From the NCBI GenBank assembly GCA_900548745.1, contig URLQ01000109.1:1-10032 (forward strand): 10,032 bases of DNA, read 5' to 3'. This document shows positions 6,106 through 10,032 of this stretch, in pieces. The DNA is from an uncultured Prevotella sp. (GTDB lineage: Bacteria; Bacteroidota; Bacteroidia; Bacteroidales; Bacteroidaceae). A program made the translations under genes and the position numbers. Below the pieces are notes generated by a model. The model was not told the DNA's origin and made no database searches. It was given only the letters and a program-made list of their open reading frames with translations. The stretch's first letter is position 1. Every line of letters begins with the position of its first letter.

Positions 6106-6137
6106 CACGCATAAAAAAACAAACTAAAATAAAGGAA

Positions 6138-7313
6138 ATGAAAAATCAGACAAAGGCTATTGACACTCCGTTTGGAAAGAGTGACGTATATGGTTCGTTG
6201 AGTATGCCGGTATACCATACTGCGGCATACGAGTTTGAAACAGCTGCCGATATGGCAGATGCTTTTACGGGAAGAGTGATTGCGCCGGATTATTCAAGAG
6301 TGATGAATCCGACAGTGATGTATCTTGAGGATAAGGTGAAGGCAATAACGGGAGCAAGCAATGTGGTGGCAATGTCGTCTGGAATGGCAGCTATAAGCAA
6401 CACGCTGATGGCTCTTGCCGCAGCAGGGAAAAACATTGTCACGTCGCGCCATATGTTTGGAAACACCTTTGCGCTGATTACCGATTCGCTGAAACGTTTC
6501 GGTGTGGAGCCACGGCTGTGCAACTTGCTGGACATCGACGAGGTGAGGTCTCGGATGGACGAGAACACGTGCTGCATATTCCTTGAGATAATAACCAACC
6601 CGCAGATGGAGGTGGCTGACCTGAAGGCGCTTGCTGCCTTGGCACATGAATATAACGTGCCGCTTGTGGCTGACACTACAGTCATTCCGTTCACACAGTT
6701 CTCGGCAAAGGAACTGGGTGTGGATATTGAAGTGGTGTCGAGCACCAAGTATCTATCAGGAGGAGCAACAACTCTTGGAGGACTGATAATGGACTATGGC
6801 ACGACACGTGGCTTTGGACAGAGGATAAAGAACGAGATGCTTTTCAACTTTGGAGCTTATATGACGCCTCATGTGGCTTATATGCAGTCGCTCGGACTCG
6901 AGACTCTTGATGCACGCTATCGTGTGCAGAGCCAGAACACTCTGTATCTTGCAAAGAAGCTATGCACGTTGCCACAGATAAAGAAGGTGAACTATGTGGG
7001 ACTGGAAGACAACCCGTATCATGCAATGGCGGAGAAACAGTTCGGAAAGACGGCTGGTGCCATGATGACCATCGACTTGGAAAGCAAGGAGGCATGCTTC
7101 GCTATGATAAACAACCTGAAGCTTGTGCGCCGTGCCACTAATCTCTTTGACAACAAGACTCTTGCCATACATCCGGCAAGTACTATATTCGGTAACTTCT
7201 CAGACCAGGAGCGGGCTGCAATGGATGTGCTCGACACAACGGTAAGACTCTCTATCGGACTCGAAGATATGGATGACGTGTTTGAAGACATCTGTCAGGC
7301 TCTCGGTAGATAA
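6138..7313 (+). CDS. PLP-dependent Cys/Met metabolism enzyme (O-acylhomoserine sulfhydrylase / methionine gamma-lyase type)
   Basis: This 391-residue cytoplasmic enzyme belongs to the gamma-family of PLP enzymes that add sulfur to activated homoserine or cleave methionine or cystathionine. Visible residues: YSRVMNPT (52-59), whose Tyr and Arg bind the cofactor phosphate of the partner subunit; the SSGMAAI phosphate loop (80-86); Asp179 (VADTT), which contacts the PLP ring nitrogen; Lys204 (SSTKYLSGG), which forms the Schiff base; and Arg370 (RLSIGLED), which binds the substrate carboxylate. The stretch MFGNTF (106-111) has Phe107 where methionine gamma-lyases and cystathionine lyases usually have Tyr. 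As I recall, Phe is common in MetZ-type sulfhydrylases, which tips the choice to a sulfhydrylase. The ATG at 6138 follows AAAGGA closely. It is the first gene of an operon with the MalY-like enzyme 34 nt downstream. The family is certain; the reaction is not. Confidence 0.92.
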   Translation: MKNQTKAIDTPFGKSDVYGSLSMPVYHTAAYEFETAADMADAFTGRVIAPDYSRVMNPTVMYLEDKVKAITGASNVVAMSSGMAAISNTLMALAAAGKNIVTSRHMFGNTFALITDSLKRFGVEPRLCNLLDIDEVRSRMDENTCCIFLEIITNPQMEVADLKALAALAHEYNVPLVADTTVIPFTQFSAKELGVDIEVVSSTKYLSGGATTLGGLIMDYGTTRGFGQRIKNEMLFNFGAYMTPHVAYMQSLGLETLDARYRVQSQNTLYLAKKLCTLPQIKKVNYVGLEDNPYHAMAEKQFGKTAGAMMTIDLESKEACFAMINNLKLVRRATNLFDNKTLAIHPASTIFGNFSDQERAAMDVLDTTVRLSIGLEDMDDVFEDICQALGR

Positions 7314-7347
7314 GTTGACGAGTGGACAATATATATAATAAGGTGAA

Positions 7348-8520
7348 ATGTACGATTTTGATAAGATTGTAGACCGCACAGGAAGTGGCGACCTTAAGCA
7401 TGAGGTGCTTGCCGAGCGCTACGGAAGGGCTGACCTTCTGCCTCTATGGGTGGCGGATATGGATTTCGAAACCCCTGAGTTTATAACAGATGCTCTGCGC
7501 CGACGCCTTGAACATTCCCTCTTCGGATACACGGTAGAGCCAAAAGACTATTGGCCCACGGTGCAGAAATGGATCAAAGACCATCATGGATGGGACGTGA
7601 AAAGGGAATGGCTGAGCTATATCCCGGGCATAGTGAAGGGAATAGGAATGGTGATAAACGTATTTACCAAACCTGATGAAAAAGTTATCATACAGCCGCC
7701 GGTATACCATCCCTTCCGCCTTACGCCGGAGGGAAACGGCAGAGAGGTAGTATACAACCCGCTGAAAGAGAACAGCGACGGCTCATACTCTATGGACTTC
7801 GATAATCTTGAAGAGGTGGCGAATGATAAATGTAAGGTGCTTATTCTGTCGAATCCTCATAACCCGGCAGGCATAGTATGGGACAAAGACACGCTGGCAC
7901 GTCTTGCGGAATTCTGCTATGACCATAATATCCTTGTAATCTCCGATGAGATACATTGCGACATGGCACTTTGGGGAAACACACATGTACCCTTTGCTAC
8001 GGCTTCCGATAAGGCGGCACAATGCAGCATAACATTCGGTGCGCCATCGAAGACTTTCAATATAGCAGGAATCGTAAGCTCGTATTCAATAATACCTAAT
8101 GATGAAATCCGCAACAGATTCTACACATGGCTTGCTGCCAACGAGCTTAACGAGGCTCCTATGTTTTCCCCTATTGCTACAATAGCTGCCTTCAAGAATG
8201 GAGAACAATGGCGCAAGGCGATGTTGCATTATGTGGAGCAGAACATCCTCTTCATGGAGGAATACTGCAAGACTCATCTTCCTAAGATAAAGCCATTGCG
8301 CCCGGAGGCTTCATTCCTTGTATGGCTCGACTGCCGTGCACTCGGTTTCAACCACGAACAGCTTATAGACCTGTTCGTAAACAAAGCTCATCTCGCCCTC
8401 AACGACGGAGAGATGTTCGGCAAGGGAGGTACTGGGTTCATGAGAGTGAATGTAGGAACGCCAAGGGCAATCCTTACCAAGGCTCTTGAACAATTAACGG
8501 AAGCGGTAGCCGAAATTTGA
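7348..8520 (+). CDS. MalY/PatB family cystathionine beta-lyase (C-S lyase)
   Basis: This 390-residue cytoplasmic PLP enzyme is of fold type I (aminotransferase class I/II). Family members split the C-S bond of cystathionine or cysteine to give a thiol or sulfide, pyruvate and ammonia. It starts with the characteristic YDFDKIVDRTGSGDLKHE (2-19), followed by LPLWVADMDF (31-40). Cofactor residues are present: Tyr120 (PPVYHPF), Asn172 (NPHNPAG), Asp200 (ISDEIH), Lys235 (GAPSKTFNIAG) forming the Schiff base, and Arg366 (FMRVNVG) for the substrate carboxylate. Length is normal. AAGGTGA just before the ATG at 7348 acts as a ribosome site. Placed 34 nt after a gamma-acting PLP enzyme, it would complete a transsulfuration route to homocysteine, or release sulfide. 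E. coli MalY also represses the maltose regulon, but nothing here suggests that role. Confidence 0.92.
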   Translation: MYDFDKIVDRTGSGDLKHEVLAERYGRADLLPLWVADMDFETPEFITDALRRRLEHSLFGYTVEPKDYWPTVQKWIKDHHGWDVKREWLSYIPGIVKGIGMVINVFTKPDEKVIIQPPVYHPFRLTPEGNGREVVYNPLKENSDGSYSMDFDNLEEVANDKCKVLILSNPHNPAGIVWDKDTLARLAEFCYDHNILVISDEIHCDMALWGNTHVPFATASDKAAQCSITFGAPSKTFNIAGIVSSYSIIPNDEIRNRFYTWLAANELNEAPMFSPIATIAAFKNGEQWRKAMLHYVEQNILFMEEYCKTHLPKIKPLRPEASFLVWLDCRALGFNHEQLIDLFVNKAHLALNDGEMFGKGGTGFMRVNVGTPRAILTKALEQLTEAVAEI

Positions 8521-8591
8521 TAAAATGCGGGGTGTACAATCTTCTTGCTTTATGTATATTTGATTATCTAAATCATAAAGACGAAAAACAG

Positions 8592-8627
8592 AAAGGGCTG
8601 CACATGATGGAATGTGCAGCCCTTTTT
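8592..8627. terminator. Bidirectional intrinsic terminator
   Basis: Perfect 14-bp arms at 8592-8605 and 8612-8625 enclose a 6-nt loop (GATGGA). The rightward strand ends in TTTTT (8623-8627), and on the leftward strand TTTCTGTTTTTC follows. It lies 71 nt after the MalY-like gene and about 110 nt after the end of nhaD, so it can stop both converging transcripts. Confidence 0.9.
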
Positions 8628-8661
8628 ACAATCATGAGTAGAATAATCAATACAAAAATTA

Positions 8662-8738
8662 ATCACTATTCAATAATCACTATTCAATAATCACTACTCA
8701 ATAATCACTACTCATTAATCACTACTCACTACTCACTA
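8662..8738 (-). repeat. Array of eleven 7-bp repeats starting at the nhaD stop codon
   Basis: Read on the minus strand from 8738, eleven consecutive heptamers follow without gaps: TAGTGAG twice, then TAGTGAT alternating with TAATGAG, TATTGAG or TATTGAA. On the plus strand this looks like five 14-bp units of the form ATAATCACTACTCA (8659-8728) plus a remainder. The first three bases (8738-8736) are the nhaD stop codon TAG. Most units contain TAG directly followed by TGA, so stop codons occur in all frames. Degenerate copies may continue to about 8641. There are no spacers, so it is not a CRISPR array. Confidence 0.85.
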
Positions 8739-10032
8739 CAGTCCTATTACAGTCTTTTCAACCCAGTATACACCGATGCCGGCAAGATAGCCGAGAATGG
8801 CTATCCAGGAAATCTTTTTCATATACCAGCCGAAAGTAATCTTTTCGAGTCCCATTACCACTACACCTGCGGCAGAACCAATGATGAGCATTGAACCACC
8901 GACACCGGCACAGTAAGCAAGCAGCTGCCAGAAGATGCCGTCTACCGACATGTCGCCGCCGACAGAAGGGTCTACAGGATACATACCCATGCAACCGGCA
9001 ACGAGAGGTACGTTGTCAACAATACTTGACAATACGCCGATAATACCGGTCACGAGGTAGTGGTTACCGTCGAATACCGTGTTCAGACCCGTTCCGAGCT
9101 GGGTGAGAACACCTATCGTCTCAAGACATGCTACTGCCATCAGAATGCCTAAGAAGAACAGAATAGTGGACATATCTATGCGAGAGAGCATGTTGCTGAC
9201 ACGCTTCTGCATCTGGCTCTTTCCTGCTGCTTTAGGTAGCTTGCTGTAAAATGCCTCAGTTACAGTCCACAGAAGTCCCAATACAAGGAGGATGCCGACA
9301 AACGGGGGCAGGTGGGTAATAGACTTAAAGATAGGCACAAAGATCAATCCGCCCACACCAAGGAAGAATACTATCTTGCGCTGCATGGCAGTAAAGTCGC
9401 TTGATCCCAAGTCTCCGCCTTTGCCCTCTGGAACGGCGAGCTCTCCTTTCAAAGAGAAAGAGAGGACGTATGCAGGAATTACCATAGAGACGATAGACGG
9501 CAGGATGATTTCTTTCAGTACGCCGCCGGCTGTTATCACACCCTTGTTCCAAAGCATGATGGTGGTAACGTCGCCGATAGGAGAGAAGGCACCACCGGAG
9601 TTGGCGGCTATGACCACGAGGGCTGCATATATGATACGGTCTTTATGGTCGCTGACAAGCTTGCGCAGAATCATAATCATTACGATGGCTGTCGTCAGAT
9701 TGTCGAGAATTGCCGATAATATGAATGTCATGAAGGCAATGCGCCAGAGCAGGGCTTTCTTGCTCTTGGTCTTCAGAGTGTCGCGTACGAAGTTGAAACC
9801 ACCATTCTGGTCTACCAGTTCAACGATTGTCATGGCACCCATAAGGAAGAACAGCGTTGTCGCTGTGCTGCCAAGATGATGTTCGATAGTCTCGCTGACC
9901 ACGGTACCAATCTTGTCGCCTATGGCTGTTGAAATGTACTGACCCGGGTCGAACATGAATATTGTCCAACATCCTACGAACATAAGCAGCGCAATGGCTG
10001 CCTTGTTTACTTTTGTCACGCTCTCTATGGCT
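8736..10032 (-). CDS. nhaD: NhaD-type Na+/H+ antiporter (5' end beyond window)
   Basis: This inner-membrane antiporter of the ArsB/NhaD ion transporter superfamily exports Na+ (or Li+) in exchange for H+ and helps with salt and alkaline stress. A frame starting at the GTG at 10019 gives 427 residues, nearly all hydrophobic segments. Numbered from there, conserved NhaD sites are LDNLTT (105-110), the SPIGDVTT segment (146-153) and the second half-site SSIVDNVPL (331-339). The Asp residues are likely in the ion path. The frame stays open upstream of 10019 to the right edge, adding AIES. NhaD proteins usually have another hydrophobic segment and a LEH-(x)KVNKAA stretch here, so the GTG is probably internal and the true start lies outside. 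The gene converges on the MalY-like gene. Its stop codon TAG is embedded in a 7-bp repeat array, followed by a terminator at 8592-8627. Confidence 0.93.
   Translation of the reverse strand, partial: AIESVTKVNKAAIALLMFVGCWTIFMFDPGQYISTAIGDKIGTVVSETIEHHLGSTATTLFFLMGAMTIVELVDQNGGFNFVRDTLKTKSKKALLWRIAFMTFILSAILDNLTTAIVMIMILRKLVSDHKDRIIYAALVVIAANSGGAFSPIGDVTTIMLWNKGVITAGGVLKEIILPSIVSMVIPAYVLSFSLKGELAVPEGKGGDLGSSDFTAMQRKIVFFLGVGGLIFVPIFKSITHLPPFVGILLVLGLLWTVTEAFYSKLPKAAGKSQMQKRVSNMLSRIDMSTILFFLGILMAVACLETIGVLTQLGTGLNTVFDGNHYLVTGIIGVLSSIVDNVPLVAGCMGMYPVDPSVGGDMSVDGIFWQLLAYCAGVGGSMLIIGSAAGVVVMGLEKITFGWYMKKISWIAILGYLAGIGVYWVEKTVIGL

Larger units (their letters stand above)
5819..6137. other. Divergent control region between response regulator and PLP-enzyme operon
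   Basis: These 319 nt separate two divergent operons. They contain a -7 element for each direction (5844-5851 leftward, 6098-6105 rightward), an array of four 11-bp-spaced heptamers (5861-5900), two direct TTTGCAAA repeats (5933-5953), and two inverted repeats with GCAAA/TTTGC ends (5958-5983 and 6004-6024). I see no coding frame, tRNA or riboswitch. If the rightward promoter is correct, the leader of the PLP-enzyme operon is only about 25 nt, too short for an RNA sensor. Confidence 0.7.

Noticed and set aside
6106..6137. SAM or other sulfur-related riboswitch ahead of the PLP-enzyme operon
   Set aside because: The leader after the predicted promoter is about 25 nt and A-rich, without any structured element.
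8561..8575. TGATT-ATCTA-AATCA small hairpin
   Set aside because: Five AT-rich base pairs are expected by chance in such sequence, and a far stronger terminator follows.
8555..8627. Possible small RNA gene between the MalY-like gene and nhaD
   Set aside because: TATATTTG at 8555-8562 matches a -7 element, but there is no -33 match. The transcript would consist of almost nothing but the terminator hairpin.
8659..8735. CRISPR-like repeat array
   Set aside because: The repeats are 7 or 14 bp and directly adjacent, with no unique spacers and no cas genes nearby.
1..10032. Defence system, prophage, transposon or other unusual gene system
   Set aside because: All complete genes belong to common chromosomal families. 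No transposase, integrase, nuclease, toxin, retron or phage gene is present, and I saw no target-site duplications.

Overview
The window looks like an ordinary chromosomal segment of a Bacteroidota bacterium, most likely Prevotella or a close relative. The main evidence is the promoters. Several gene starts are preceded by the Bacteroidota -7 element TAnnTTTG, and in three cases a TTTG -33 element sits exactly 19 nt further upstream. Shine-Dalgarno sequences are mostly weak or absent. The protein families (SulP, NhaD, MalY/PatB, a PhoB/PhoR-like pair) also fit. The genus is inferred; no rRNA or other marker gene is present.

Layout from left to right. (1) The first 20 codons of a leftward gene of unknown function with its own promoter. 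(2) A leftward SulP anion transporter with a C-terminal STAS domain; a long perfect inverted repeat lies beyond its stop, and a terminator-like hairpin lies in its leader. (3) A leftward pair, GNAT acetyltransferase then AraC-family regulator, sharing one promoter. (4) A leftward two-component system, with an OmpR/PhoB-class response regulator followed by a PhoR-like membrane histidine kinase. (5) A 319-bp divergent control region. (6) A rightward pair of PLP-dependent sulfur amino acid enzymes, one of the O-acylhomoserine sulfhydrylase/methionine gamma-lyase type and one MalY/PatB C-S beta-lyase. (7) A convergent junction with a strong terminator and an array of 7-bp repeats. (8) A leftward NhaD-type Na+/H+ antiporter whose N-terminus runs off the right edge.

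The functional units are small and largely independent: ion transport (SulP, NhaD), signal transduction (the two-component pair and the AraC regulator) and sulfur amino acid conversion. The two PLP enzymes together could carry out a transsulfuration route, with gamma-replacement or elimination followed by beta-cleavage of cystathionine.

I found no defence system, mobile element, CRISPR array, tRNA or rRNA. The most interesting signals are non-coding. Just upstream of the response-regulator promoter are four TGWAAYA-like heptamers at exact 11-bp steps, the architecture bound by PhoB-class regulators. A terminator-like hairpin lies between the sulP promoter and its start codon. A run of eleven 7-bp repeats begins at the nhaD stop codon.
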